In this document: piece after piece, positions 1 to 10,834 of the stretch
Numbering within the stretch: the first letter of the stretch is position 1
Layout of the letters: each line of letters begins with the position of its first letter
DNA from: Asterias amurensis
Lineage: Eukaryota > Echinodermata > Asteroidea > Forcipulatida > Asteriidae
NCBI RefSeq assembly: GCF_032118995.1
Contig: NC_092649.1
Coordinates: 26,905,927 to 26,969,926, forward strand
Length of the DNA: 64,000 nt
Direction of reading: 5' to 3'
Notes under the pieces: generated by a model
What the model was told of the DNA's origin: nothing
Databases searched by the model: none
The model's input: only the letters and a program-made list of their open reading frames with translations
Program-made: the position numbers and the translations under genes

Positions 1-607
1 TTACTTTAAAAAGAAAAATTGACAACTTGTTTATTTTTTCTTCATAGATTGAGACGATGACCTTGGAGATGTCATACACCAAATCTTGAGGCTCAACAAC
101 ACTTTTTGTACTGTGTGCCACCATCTAAAAAAGGGCTGCATGTCAACTTCGTAAAGTGACATCTGGATGCCTCTTGTGAGCCCATAATTAAAGCTAGGTT
201 CCTAGCTCTTTTTTTAGCCTAACTACCAGCATTTTAAGGACGGTGTCTGAATTTGTGGTTTGTTTTTTTTACGGTGTCTGAATTTGTGTGTTTTTTTTAT
301 TTTTTTATGGCTGTTGCTATGGGCTCATATTGTGCTATATTGCATCAAGTGGTGTATCCATAGTCACTTATTTAGCCATGCCCATAGTTTATTTGTTCAC
401 AAAGTAGACTTACTTCTTTCTACCAAACTCCAACAACGCAATGAAGCTCGGTACCTCACATCAGCTGATAAAAACTGGCTGGCTAGGTGGCCTCATTGGC
501 AAGGCATTGACGGTTTGTCATTGCAATCAAGTACAAATGTGAATGGGTAGTAAGGAATACAAATGTGAAGATAGTACTGCGGAACAAACAAACAAACATT
601 ACAAGCA
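1..607. other. Intergenic, no gene seen
   Basis: AT-rich sequence with T runs near 260-310. The open frames here are short, low-complexity and match no family I recognise. No repeat border or RNA gene is visible. Confidence 0.5.
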
Positions 608-1494
608 ATTAAAATATCAGACTATTCATTTTATAATTTTTCCCCCCAATCACATTGTGGCAGGCCTGCGGGGTAGGGGCCAGTCCCCGCCCATAACTCT
701 CCCACCCCTATGCACCACTGATGGCTACAGATCAATTAGTAAACAAACATAATTTTAAATAGTAATCAAATTTCGCCTTTGCTAGACTCGCAGTGATGGT
801 CATGTGCCCCATGCACATGGCCATGTGAAATAGCAGCCACTGATACTGTTTCTCATTGTATGAAAAGGCCCCCGACTAAATTGTCTTCTAGGTCCAACTT
901 TAAAGAGCTTATAAAAAGATTCCATTGCAATGCAAAAAAAATGCTAAACATGAAATGTTATTATAGATGGTGAATTTTTCTGGTAAGCATAATTACTTTG
1001 TGCTAAGCTAGTTTTTGTGAAAATACAAAATTTGCATGCATTTAAAATGTCAGACCATTCATTTATGCATTTTCCCCAATCTCATTGTGGCTGGCCTGCG
1101 GGGTAGGGGGCAGTCTCTGCCCCTAACCCTCCCACCCCTCTAGAAGATACAGGTGTTCATGACAGCCACAGGCAGATCAAACAAACAAACAAACTTAACT
1201 TTAAATGGTAGACAAATTTGTGTCTTTGCTTGTATAGTAGTGTTGTCATGTGGCCCATGTGAAATAGCAGCCACTGATACTGTTTCTCATTAGGCCTATA
1301 TGAAAAAGGTACCAGGCCAAGTTGTCTTTGTCCCAACTTCATAGAGCTGCTTAAATAGTGCTACTTTAAACGTTTCTATGCCCCCCTTCCCACGCCAACA
1401 AACAAAAACCCTAGGAAGTACCAGTCATAGATGCTAAATGTGAAATGTTGCTTTAGATGGTAAGCATAAATATTTAGTGCTTAGCTGTTTTTTG
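608..1494. repeat. Direct repeat, two diverged copies of about 430 bp
   Basis: Positions 608-1020 and 1035-1494 align along their length. Both carry the same succession of blocks: a TCAGAC..ATTCATTT start, a GGCCTGCGGGGTAGGGG block, a CCCACCCCT block, an AAACAAACA run, GAAATAGCAGCCACTGATAC, and a final GGTAAGCATAA..TTTAGTGCT-like end. The copies differ by many substitutions and small indels, so the duplication is not recent. No coding potential is conserved. It may be a tandemly inserted non-autonomous element. Confidence 0.7.
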
Positions 1495-2101
1495 CTTACA
1501 ACCCTATGGAATTGGGCCACGTGGTTCAGTTTGATAAGCACTTGAGTATTGCCTATACATGTAAATGGTTGACGGCTGCTCCATTATGGTTTTGATTTCC
1601 AGCTTTAGATTTATGACAGTAATAAAACTTGTATACTGTAAAAACTATAAACTTGTTGTAACTGGTGAAATGCAACTCTGTTTTCATTTGCATTAGCAAT
1701 TATTCATAAATACCCCAGACAGTTTCTCTACTCCTATTGATGGAGAGCGCGTCACGCGGGGGTGTTTAAACGGTTGATAATGACCAGTGTTTATAACTGG
1801 CTGGCTTCCGGGTGTCAGGCGCACAAGATTATCACGTGGAACGCAATTCATAGCTATAAGTAACAGGGTTATCTATTTCTAAGTGCGTGGGCAGACTCTA
1901 TTTCTAAGCACGTGCGGGTACACACAACCCACGCGCAACAGACTCTTCACAAAGTTTTTGAAGAAAATATTTCATACCCCGAATTTTTCAATTGTCAAAG
2001 TGTCTGTAATTGTATTGCTTTTAACGTTTTTTAACAAAAGGGCATATATGAATGGGAGTAAAAGAGTAGTGACTCGTTCTTAATTGTCCGTTTAAAACCT
2101 T

Positions 2102-2171
2102 GCAGGGTGTTGCCGTGCGTCAAAGGCCCTCGCCTTCGGCTCGGGGCCTTTATCACAAGGGACGACCCTGC
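2102..2171. other. GC-rich stem-loop
   Basis: An inner near-perfect hairpin (AAAGGCCC against GGGGCCTTT around a CTTCGG-like loop, 2122-2151) is enclosed by GCAGGGT at 2102-2108 pairing with ACCCTGC at 2165-2171. The surrounding sequence is AT-rich, so the element stands out. Function unknown; it could be a non-coding RNA fragment or the end of a foldback element. Confidence 0.6.
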
Positions 2172-2404
2172 CGGCTCTAAATGGCCGTGTCAGAACTCAT
2201 TGCTACCCTGTTATTCCCTTAAATATACTTAAATACTGTAAACATGTTTTGTGCACACTTCATTCTAGACAAAAACCATAATAACATAATGATTACTCAA
2301 ATTCTGATTGTTGTGTAGCATTTTTTCTTTAGAAAGTGGTCCAAGTTCTATTGTGCATGAGTCATGGGTTGTAGCTTAAAGCCTGATATCATAGAGCTAC
2401 TTAA

Positions 2405-2545
2405 CCAGAAAATTTACTCAAAATAATTGTTATAACAAAAACTTGCGTGGTAACTAGCAATGGAGAGCTGTTGATAGTATAGAAAATTGTGAGAAATGGC
2501 TCCCTCTGAAGTAATGTAATTTTTGAAAAAGTGGTAATTTCTTCT
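2405..2545 (+). mobile_element. MITE family M1, partial copy
   Basis: Matches the left half of the most common MITE of the window (ACTCAAAATAATTGTTA, then GGAGAGCTGTTGATAGTAT, then GGCTCCCTCTGAAGTAA). The terminal inverted repeats are missing or degraded, so this is an old fragment. Confidence 0.6.
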
Positions 2546-3751
2546 TCAAATAATAACAAAATTCAGTTGAAGCCTTTTATCTTGGGTGTTGGGAGGTTGT
2601 TGTTTTTTCATGACAATGTACACTGCAAAGGTAATAAAATGTACCTGGTTCTCTATCTTCAAGTGTTTTATTTTCTGTGCTTTTTTTTAACTAAAGAAAT
2701 CAACTTTAATGTGTTGACACATTCTTTTGCCTTTTTTTCTCATATACAATTGTGATGGCTCCATCACTCCCACATGCCTAGTGAGGCACTGGTCAACTGA
2801 AACTGAGTTGTTGTAATGTGTGGAAGAGATATAACCTCTTTAAGGATGTTCTTTCTGAGTGGGGGGAATCTTTTTCTTGAGCTTGTTGGCCAATTATAAT
2901 AGATGTGGGGGGGGGGGGGGGCAATGATCCCTACATATTTGCCCTTATCTTTTTACCGTTGTATCTAATCTCCACAAAACTTTCTTACTTGTTCTATTTA
3001 TCTAATTTACTTAGGTTTTTTTTCCAGCTCTTTCGAATGGGTTCCAACTCTATTTATTTTATTAATGGAATTTGTAAACGTGCTTATTTCTAAAAACTAA
3101 AAAATAAATACGACCCAAAAATAGTTTATAATCGCCAGTCAGACTTCATATCATTTCATTCTGTGCTCCCAAAGTGTTTTGTAAAGTGGAATAAAGACAC
3201 GAATAATTGATAAACCAGTGATTACACTGCCCCCAACGGTGAACAAAGTAAAGAGGGGCCTATCTAAACACGTTTGCATCTCGTATATATGTTATTTGGA
3301 CAAAGTAAGATTACATTGGAAAATACGATTTTTGACCAAATATTTGCAAAAAAAAAAACGTAGTGAAAATGCCCTTTAAATAATTGTACATTTTTAAAGT
3401 ACCTTTTCACCCCATCGTGTGGAATGTTTTCAAATGAAAGTTTGTTGCAAGTTTCATAGAAATCACTTTCGGCATTTCGGACGGTTAGGGGGCGGGGCAG
3501 TATATGCCTATCCAGGTTGAAGTCGCAAATAGTTGGCTACAAAAGCTGTTGATAGACCTAAAGCATTTTGAGGAACATTTCACTTCATAGTCACGCGGTT
3601 ATAGTATTGAACAGATTAAAAAAAAACTTACTGAGGTGAAGAATTTGTACCTTATTTTAAGACAATCGACAGTAAAAGTTGCACTGGAGAGAGTACGTTA
3701 TTTACACAAAATTCCTTGTATTCTTAGTTTTCTTTTTAGCAACACAATTAG

Positions 3752-3804
3752 TTGTAATCAAAGATCAGAGAGCGCCGTAGGCGCTATACGATCTTTGGTT
3801 GTAA
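3752..3804. other. Stem-loop
   Basis: TTGTAATCAAAGATC pairs with GATCTTTGGTTGTAA, with an inner AGCGCC/GGCGCT stem. The fold is long and nearly perfect. No family recognised. Confidence 0.55.
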
Positions 3805-4595
3805 TACATAATAGCCCCCCCCCCCCCCCGCTAATTGATTTTCGTGCGCCCCACCCCCATTTTGACTTTGGGAATAGGTTACCTTTGCTAACATTCTCAT
3901 ACTATGTCTCTTAATCGGTATGGCAAGGTGGGTTTTCTCTCCCATGGGTAGCCGATGTCGCAGGGAGTTCTGCCCCCCCCCCCGCACAACGGTCCGGGGG
4001 CAGGGACACACATATTCTCCTGCCTAGGGTTTTCTGTCCGCCAGGGGAATTGGTCCCCCTCTCTCTTTAAACCGAATGGAAATTAATGTGGTTTTATTTT
4101 AATATCATTTGTTTTCCTCTGTGCAACTCTTGTAATCTTTTTACACAATAAAATAAGATTTTTGTTGTTGTTCCTTTTCATTAAAAATGTTCATTGGATG
4201 TGGAACTCTTCTCCGTCAACACCAGCCATGTTACTCTTACGGGCTACTAGTTTGTCATACGGAGTCTAAGTCCCACACCAACATTATAATGCAAGTGCAT
4301 ATCATATTTACACATGTGGACACTGAATGCAGACGACCTAAAATAAAGTTGTCCACATCATTCTGTGATTTGATTGGTCTGATGTGATGTTTGTCAGCTG
4401 CACCCACATCACCTCGGACCAATCAAACACAGATATGGAAAGCTTACATCACTGCACGTTACCAATGCCATCATTGTATCCAATGAATTCACTGGTTCTG
4501 AAGATAAACTGAGTTACATGTCTTTATCCTCGCGAATAAAGACAGGGGCCATGTCTACTCCAGCAGGAGTGCCCTTGAAAAACACCCCGAACACC

Positions 4596-4620
4596 TGACG
4601 TCACAGCTTCAGGCTAAAAA
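4596..4620 (+). promoter_or_regulatory. Possible lectin promoter: CRE and TATA-like box
   Basis: A perfect palindromic CRE/ATF site TGACGTCA lies at 4596-4603, followed by a TATA-like CTAAAAAG at 4614-4621, about 115 bp before the lectin ATG. The arrangement fits a short 5' UTR on an intronless gene. Motif evidence only; no transcript support is available. Confidence 0.35.
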
Positions 4621-4732
4621 GTGTAGCATGCGTTGCCATGGCATCGAGTGCTGCCAGCTAGCAATGATCGGGTTGTGAAATTACCACGGAGCCACACCTC
4701 GCCCGGGCAACAACAGAAACTCATGGTGAAAA

Positions 4733-5467
4733 ATGGCTGGAGAGAAATTTCTCGTTCGCCTTTTTGCTCTCAAGTTACTGATGTGCCCTTGTGTTCTGAC
4801 AAGCTATTGTACGCCTGGATGGGAACGAGCTGGCAAGACATGTTACCGTCTGCTGGAGACAGAAATGACCTGGGACGAGGCAGATGAGGAGTGCCGTGCT
4901 TTGGGTGGTGGCTTGGCTGTACCCGGCTCCAAGACGGAGCAAGATGCTATATGGGGGATAGCCAAGGAGCACTTTGGATCAGGTAGTGAGGTCTGGATCG
5001 GTTGTCGCAAGAAACATGGATTTTGGCACTGTATTGAACATGATGGTCAAGTGGGTGATTTCACCGGCTGGGATGATGGTGAGCCAAACTTTAATAGAGC
5101 GGATGACCTTTGCGCAAGGATGAAATATAATAAAGAAGCGCGCTGGTACGACAAGGAATGTACCAACAACTGCAACGCAATGTGCGAGACCTCCCCTGAC
5201 ACCGACGTTCACTCTTACTGCACCATGGCCGACGATAACGGTCGCATCTTGAGCCGATGTCTGACCGGTCATGTCATCACGGAGTTGCCGCTCAAAGGTG
5301 TCATCGCGTGTGGATCAGCGTGCCGGGGCGAGCCTCGTTGCCGCTCCTTCAATGTGCGTCATGGAAGCCATGGTACCGGCAAGGCCTGTCAGCTGAACGA
5401 CAAGACACGCCAAGAAGCGACACACGACTTTGTGGAAATGGCTAATTGCTACTATTTTGACTTGTGA
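4733..5467 (+). CDS. Secreted C-type lectin with CTLD and PAN/apple-like domain
   Basis: 244 residues, uninterrupted. An N-terminal hydrophobic segment (residues 5-24) looks like a cleaved signal peptide and there is no later membrane helix, so the product should be secreted. Residues 26-151 form a C-type lectin domain: cysteines 26, 37, 54, 127, 143 and 151 fit the long-form disulphide plan, the EPN triplet at 117-119 is the motif associated with mannose-type sugar binding, and WYD at 138-140 stands where WND usually completes the calcium site. Residues 163-239 hold seven cysteines with a C..C.....C.SF pattern and a later CQLND, typical of PAN/apple modules. The start gives the signal peptide in frame; an ATG in another frame at 4633 does not. 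A polyadenylation signal follows at 5594. Role inferred: carbohydrate recognition in coelomic fluid. Exact orthologue unknown. Confidence 0.85.
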   Translation: MAGEKFLVRLFALKLLMCPCVLTSYCTPGWERAGKTCYRLLETEMTWDEADEECRALGGGLAVPGSKTEQDAIWGIAKEHFGSGSEVWIGCRKKHGFWHCIEHDGQVGDFTGWDDGEPNFNRADDLCARMKYNKEARWYDKECTNNCNAMCETSPDTDVHSYCTMADDNGRILSRCLTGHVITELPLKGVIACGSACRGEPRCRSFNVRHGSHGTGKACQLNDKTRQEATHDFVEMANCYYFDL

Positions 5468-5593
5468 ATTGTTACACACGGACAATGTTTCCGATTAATA
5501 CAAATTCCAAATGTATTTATTAATGGTACGGTATCATCGCAAGTTCCTAAGAACTTGCCAAAATCCTAAAGTTTTAAATTTGAAAGCAGTACG

Positions 5594-5599
5594 AATAAA
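5594..5599 (+). terminator. Polyadenylation signal of the lectin gene
   Basis: AATAAA 127 bp after the lectin stop codon, the first canonical signal downstream. It supports a single-exon 3' end. Confidence 0.55.
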
Positions 5600-5958
5600 A
5601 CGTAACTTTTAGCAACACGCGATTGTCAAGTTTCAGCACTTTAATAACCTTTTCCACGTGTAACCTGTGTGACGTAACCGTTTGCATCATCCATTGACTG
5701 TTTGCATCACGACTTCTTGCAGTGCTCCATGAAACAATCATTTTGTGTCACCAAGAAACTTATTTACTGTTTGCATCAGGTATTCGCATTGTGCTACATG
5801 AACACATTAAGAACTTATACGTTTTCACCACGTATTTCCTCTGTCCGTCATGATTCAACATTTATGTCACTAAACAAACACTAGTAACCGATACATTGCA
5901 ACCATGTGTAATTTAAAAAGCGTTCAATACCATTTCATAGTTTATTATTGTTTAAACC

Positions 5959-6054
5959 CAATTTTCACAGGTTTGTTATTTTATGCATATATGTACATGT
6001 ACACCAAGTGAAAAGACCGGTCTTTGACAATACCAAAGGTGTCCAGTGCCTTTA
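5959..6054 (-). mobile_element. MITE family M1, right-end fragment
   Basis: Carries the typical right part (TTTTCACAGGTTTGTTATTT, CCAAGTGA, then TGTCCAGTGCCTTTAAA). It abuts the next M1 copy, suggesting insertion of one copy beside another. Confidence 0.65.
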
Positions 6055-6420
6055 AAGGAACTGGAGGACACTGTTGGTTATTATTACTCAACATAATTGT
6101 TAGCATATAAATGTACTTAGTAACGAACAATGGAGAGCTGTTTATACCAAATTGAGTCATTGTGAGAAACGGCTCCCTCTGAAATAGTTTTTGGGAAAGA
6201 GGTAATTTCTCACTCAATTAATATCAAAAGACTTCGGGCCTCAATCCTTTTACTATGCATCTGACGTCACTTTTCTTTCATCATTCTCTTGCACCTTTGA
6301 TGACCAATGTAATATTGAGTCAAAATTGTCACAGATTATTTATTTGTTGGGATAAACCAAGTGAGAATACTACCCCTAGTCTTTGACAATAATAATTTGG
6401 AAAGTGTTCAGTGCCTTAAA
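6051..6420 (+). mobile_element. MITE family M1, diverged full-length copy
   Basis: Left part with GGAGGACACTGTTGG and GGAGAGCTGTTTATA, right part with CAAGTGAGAATACT and AGTGTTCAGTGCCTTAAA. Both ends are recognisable but many positions differ from the younger copies. Confidence 0.65.
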
Positions 6421-6586
6421 CTTGATTGCAAATTTCTCCTGTAGTTTAAATGTTAGTAGAACAATATCTGCCTTATTTGCTGATGGCATTAAAGTCTGAT
6501 ATAGGGATACGCTAATGGCGTGCCAATTATTGTGTGAATGCAAAATTGCTGTACTTATAGTGCATTGACGTCTAATAACAGGGTGG

Positions 6587-6974
6587 TTAAAGGCAGTGGA
6601 CACTATTGGTAATTACTCAAAATAATTATTAGCATAAAACCTTTATTGTTACGACTAATGGGGAGAGGTTTAATGGTATAAAACACTGTGAGAAACGGCT
6701 CCCTCTGAAGAGCCATAGTTTTCGAGAAAGACGTAATTTTCCACGAATTTGATTTCGAGACCTCGGATTTAGAACTTGAGGTCTCGAAATCAACCATCTG
6801 AACGCACACAACTTCGTGTGACTAGGGTGGGTTTTTTCTTTCATTATTATCTCGCAAGTTCGATGACCGATTGAGCTCAAATTTTCACAGGTTTGTTATT
6901 TTATGCATATGTTGAGATACACCAACTGTGAAGGCTAGTCTTTGACAATTACCAATAGTGTCCACTGCCTTTAA
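6587..6974 (+). mobile_element. MITE family M1, complete copy
   Basis: Terminal inverted repeats of the type AGGCAGTGGACACTATTGG, flanked by TTAA on both sides, which fits a TTAA target site. About 385 bp, with an internal GAGACCTC/GAGGTCTC palindrome. Non-coding; no transposase. Confidence 0.8.
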
Positions 6975-7608
6975 TGTTGCGATCATGTAAATCGATTGTG
7001 TCTCTGCTAAATGTTATGTCCCTGTAATGCATAAAGTTGATTGCCATTTGCGGCCACATACTAAACATGTAGGCCTCTCCTTCAATAAATAGGCCCCACA
7101 CTAATGGGAGGGTGAGGGCGCTCTTAAAACTAACGGTTGAAGAACGGCTGAAAATCGACGCCTCCTTAGAAATAGTCCGCATAAATGTATAAACTTTCAA
7201 TAAGCAGTATTAAATTCAGTTCAATTTTAATGGCTGCATCATCTTTGATAACAGTAATCCACAATAAATCACAGTTGACAGGTGGTCCAATACTATGGTA
7301 ATTAACAATGATGATATACTATAGCTTTCAGAGTCGTTAATATCATGTTTTGAGAGCTGAGATTATAATGATCCACCCATTAAATTATTTTTGCAGAATA
7401 TAATAAAATAATGCAAGTGATCAATGTCAACGGACGTCTTTACTTTGTAAATTAATGTTGTATGCCAGTTAATAAGCAAAGGTCCTTCATAAACTGAGTA
7501 AACTTGATATAGAAGGTGGGAACTTGTAGTTTCGTCTGATGCGAGACCGCCCATAGTACAATGGTGATGGGTCTATTTATGACAGAAACTCTGTCTGGCT
7601 GTATTGAA
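6975..7608. other. Intergenic, no gene seen
   Basis: AT-rich sequence between two MITEs. Only short unconvincing open frames; no RNA gene or repeat recognised. Confidence 0.45.
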
Positions 7609-7954
7609 GGGTCTGGGTACGTTTTGTACCACAGAACACAATGTCCACAGATTTACGTAACTTACACTGTTTGAATATAATGGTACAAAGCTTCCCTTGA
7701 AATATTACTCGCTGAGGTGATGTAGGTTTTGAGAAATGAGTAAAACAAGTAACGAATATAATTTTCGTCTCATGAGACGAACATTATTTATCATGTAAAA
7801 CGTATTTTCGTGACATTGTTTTACCCATTTTCAAAAACTACAGCACCTCAGCAAGCAATATTTTAAGGTAAGCTTTCTATCATTATATTCAAACAGTGTA
7901 AGTTATGTAAATCTGTGGACATTGTGTTCTGTGGTACAAAAAGTACCTAGACCC
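7609..7954. mobile_element. Foldback MITE family M2
   Basis: A long palindrome: the first roughly 75 bp (GGGTCTGGGTACGTTTTGTA onwards) are the reverse complement of the last 75 bp, and the homology extends inwards to a CTCATGAGACGA-type centre. About 346 bp, non-coding. A diverged relative lies at 55241-55651. Confidence 0.75.
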
Positions 7955-7979
7955 TTTACAAATTCTGCCTGCCTGGATT

Positions 7980-8055
7980 GTCCTTGAAGCTTCAGCATTT
8001 AACGACATGGTACAGACGTCCTTGAAGCTTCAGCATTTAACGACATGGTGCAGAC
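7980..8055. repeat. 38-bp tandem duplication across the stop of receptor A
   Basis: 7980-8017 and 8018-8055 are identical except for one base. The second unit contains the stop codon of the minus-strand LRR-Ig gene A, so a second potential end lies just downstream in the duplicate. Confidence 0.85.
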
Positions 8056-10373
8056 ACAGTCTCATACACATCCCCATCATTCTTGCTCTCTTTCTCGATG
8101 CCTTCGCTAATACTCTCATAGGTATCATCATCGGTCTGACACTGCGGGTTTTCTCTCCCAGGGGTAGCCATGTATCTCTTACGGGCGACTTGATTGTCAT
8201 TCGGAGTCTCGTGGTCTTCGTTGAAGACTTGGTTCATGTACACTCCACCAGAACCGGTGGTGTCATCTTTACGAAAACCGACTTTAAAGATCTTACTTCC
8301 ATGTTTAGAGATCGACCCTTTGTATCTTCTCTTGTAGAGCCTCCGAAACAAGAAAATCAAAGCAGCCATAAAACAGGTTAGGGCGAAGGTAATGAATATA
8401 GTAGGGATATCAGACACGCTCAGCTGGAGAGAAAATTGGGGTGTGTTTGTTGGAGATGGAGAAGGGTCTGAGATTTGGGAATCTGGATTTGTGACAGTAA
8501 CGTTCACCATAGCTGTGTCAACCTCACTGAGCACGTTTTGAGCCCGGCAAGTGTAGACCCCTTGGTCAGCAAGCTCCAGTGGTGTGATAAGCAGAATCCT
8601 CCCCTGGAGAATAGCAAATCTTCCTTGCCAATCGTGAGGTATCTCGGTGCCGTTTGGTGAGAGCCAAGTTACGGTCGGAGCAGGAATGCCAGTAGCTGTA
8701 CATTCAAGAGTCGCACTCTGCCCAGACACGACTATCACATCGTCATTGTCTGTCATTGTCAACGGAGGTTGACAGGAGAAGTTGGAGATACCCAAGTCTG
8801 TTATCACTGCCCCATAGTGTTGCTTCGGTCCTTCACACCGAGGCTCAAAATACGGTGGATTGTTAAGCAGCCAGTCTCGCAGACCTGTGAGCCTACAGTC
8901 ACACTGCAATGGGTTGCCTTCTAGCTCGAGTTTGGACAAAGCTCTATTTCTTCCAGGTAGAGAATCACCAGGCACGACTTGGATCAGGTTAGAACTCATA
9001 TCCAGTACTTGCAAGTTATCACAGAAACCCAAGATAGTTTCTGCGTCGTGAATCAGATTGTGAGCCAGTGAGAGATCCTGTAGGTTTGTAAGATTAATAA
9101 GAGCACAGTCCTGCAGGTCGACCAGCTGAAGCTCATTTCGGGATAAGTCCAAGGTAAGAATTTCAGGCACCAGTTGAAACATCTGTGAGTTGACGCTAGT
9201 GAGTTGATTCCCTGCGAGATACAGACTCTCCAACGACACCAGACCCATGAAGTAATCAGGATGTAACATGGTGAGTCGGTTGTTGGTGATGGAGAGCTCA
9301 AATAAGATAGACTGGTTGAAAAATACTCCAAACAAAGACGTCAGGGCATTGTCATCGAGATACAGTGACCTTAGCATGGTGAGTTGACTCAGTGCAGTGG
9401 TTGAGATGAACAAGAGACGATTATTGGCTACATGCAGTTCAGTCAGATCGACAAAACCTGACAGGGTTTTCGAGGACAGGTTTGCCAGCAGGTTCGTATC
9501 GGCGTTTAAGAACTCCAGCCCTTCGGCCCAGTTTTGTTGAATCAAGGAATCGAATAAGTTGTTGCTCATGTTCATTCTCTTCATCGTGTTTCTGTACTGA
9601 CTGAAGTGGATGTTATTCCAGTTTGACAGTCCGTTACTGCCTACGTTTAATGTATCTGGAGTTGCGCCAATGCTTACCGACTGTAGTTGGTTGTGAGTAA
9701 GTGAACATATATCGATGCTGAGGTCTGGGCGATGGATATTCAGATATTGTATTTTATTGTGATCTAAAAGAAAAGAAGTAGGCCTACCTCCGTAACTACC
9801 GTCCACATGAAAACCCACGTAAGTCAGTCGGTTAAACTGCAGGCTGATATCAGTATATAACGAATCAAACAAGTGTACATGAAAATAACCGATTAAATTA
9901 AAATCGGCCGAGAACCGCTGCATTGTGACGCAGCGTGGAATATTGTTTAAATATGTAATGGAGTTATAGTCTACTGAGAGCTCAGTGAGAGAGCTCAGCT
10001 GACAAGTATTCGGCAAGTCAGAAATGACGTTGTGATCAACAGACAATATCTGCAGGCTATCTAGCTCACTGGATTCCAGCAGTGACGTCACATCAGCTAT
10101 GTTATTGTAGTCAAGGTACAATTCAGCTAGCCTGAAGAATGTGCCATTGAAATCGTCTGGTGACAGCTCTGATATGTTGTTGTGGCTTAGATCCATGATG
10201 AGGGCGTCTGGGTAGCTGACGGGGATGCAGTCAAGATTGAGCGAGGAGCAGTCAGCCTTTGCAGTGACGTAGTCGTAAACACACTGCGCATGACTGCAGG
10301 TCGATGATGCGGATATTGAAATACAAACTCCTAAACAGAAGAAGAGTAACATTCCACCTCCAAGTGATCCCAT
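8037..10373 (-). CDS. LRR-Ig transmembrane receptor A
   Basis: 778 residues in one exon. A signal peptide (residues 1-22) precedes an LRRNT-like cysteine cluster starting at CSHAQC, about 15 LRRs, an LRRCT that begins NPLQCDC, one I-set-like Ig domain (LECTATG to YTCRAQN), a transmembrane helix beginning PTIFITFALTC and a basic stop-transfer FRRLYKRRYK. The cytoplasmic tail has tyrosines at 712 (YMNQ, the YxN form bound by Grb2-type SH2 domains), 734, 752 (YESI) and 770 (YETV). It is the only family member on the minus strand. Its N-terminal half is close to copies C and D, but its Ig domain, juxtamembrane stretch and tail are clearly diverged. The start is placed by the signal peptide and by a CAG acceptor-like site six bases upstream, matching the other copies. 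Plausible role: cell-surface recognition; ligand unknown. Confidence 0.85.
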   Translation of the reverse strand: MGSLGGGMLLFFCLGVCISISASSTCSHAQCVYDYVTAKADCSSLNLDCIPVSYPDALIMDLSHNNISELSPDDFNGTFFRLAELYLDYNNIADVTSLLESSELDSLQILSVDHNVISDLPNTCQLSSLTELSVDYNSITYLNNIPRCVTMQRFSADFNLIGYFHVHLFDSLYTDISLQFNRLTYVGFHVDGSYGGRPTSFLLDHNKIQYLNIHRPDLSIDICSLTHNQLQSVSIGATPDTLNVGSNGLSNWNNIHFSQYRNTMKRMNMSNNLFDSLIQQNWAEGLEFLNADTNLLANLSSKTLSGFVDLTELHVANNRLLFISTTALSQLTMLRSLYLDDNALTSLFGVFFNQSILFELSITNNRLTMLHPDYFMGLVSLESLYLAGNQLTSVNSQMFQLVPEILTLDLSRNELQLVDLQDCALINLTNLQDLSLAHNLIHDAETILGFCDNLQVLDMSSNLIQVVPGDSLPGRNRALSKLELEGNPLQCDCRLTGLRDWLLNNPPYFEPRCEGPKQHYGAVITDLGISNFSCQPPLTMTDNDDVIVVSGQSATLECTATGIPAPTVTWLSPNGTEIPHDWQGRFAILQGRILLITPLELADQGVYTCRAQNVLSEVDTAMVNVTVTNPDSQISDPSPSPTNTPQFSLQLSVSDIPTIFITFALTCFMAALIFLFRRLYKRRYKGSISKHGSKIFKVGFRKDDTTGSGGVYMNQVFNEDHETPNDNQVARKRYMATPGRENPQCQTDDDTYESISEGIEKESKNDGDVYETVSAPCR

Positions 10374-10487
10374 TGTAATCTGAAGAGAATGAAATAGAAA
10401 ATCTTTATTATTCGGTCGAATTATTGATCGTCAACTTAAAGACTACATAGAGGCAAACGGGTTTTAAAAGTTGATTTTAGTTTGGCA

Positions 10488-10834
10488 TTTTAAAGGCACT
10501 GGACAATATTGGTAGTTACTCAAAATTATTGTTAACATAAAAACTTACATTGCAACGAGCAATGCAGAGCTGTTGATAATTTGAAACATTGTGAGAAACG
10601 GCTCGCTCTGAAGTAACGCAGTTTTTGAGAATTTAAGAGGTAATTTAAACACAGGCCTGAATTATTGAGTTTGAGTGAGAAATTACTTCCTTCTCAAAAA
10701 CTACATTAGGTTTCAGGGAGCCGTTTCCCACATTGTTTTACACTACCAACAGTTTTTCATTGCTCGTTTACAAAGTAAGTTTTTATGCTGAAAATTATTT
10801 TGAGTAATTACAAAAAGTGTCCAGTGCCTTTAAA
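10488..10834. mobile_element. MITE family M1, palindromic copy upstream of receptor A
   Basis: Ends TTTAAAGGCACTGGACAATA and GTGTCCAGTGCCTTTAAAA. Both halves carry the GAAACGGCTC/GAGCCGTTTC and TCTCAAAAACTA blocks in opposite orientation, so this copy folds back on itself almost completely. It starts about 115 bp upstream of the receptor A start codon, inside its likely promoter or 5' intron. Confidence 0.75.

Larger units (their letters stand above)
1495..4590. other. Intergenic stretch with simple repeats and stem-loops
   Basis: No gene is supported. It holds poly-G (about 2907-2921) and poly-C (about 3814-3829) runs, two strong stem-loops listed separately, and a fragment of the common MITE family at 2405-2545. 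Every open frame here is under 100 codons and lacks recognisable domains. Confidence 0.5.

Noticed and set aside
8007-8381. 124-codon plus-strand frame at the receptor A 3' end
   Set aside because: Antisense shadow of the receptor tail-coding sequence.
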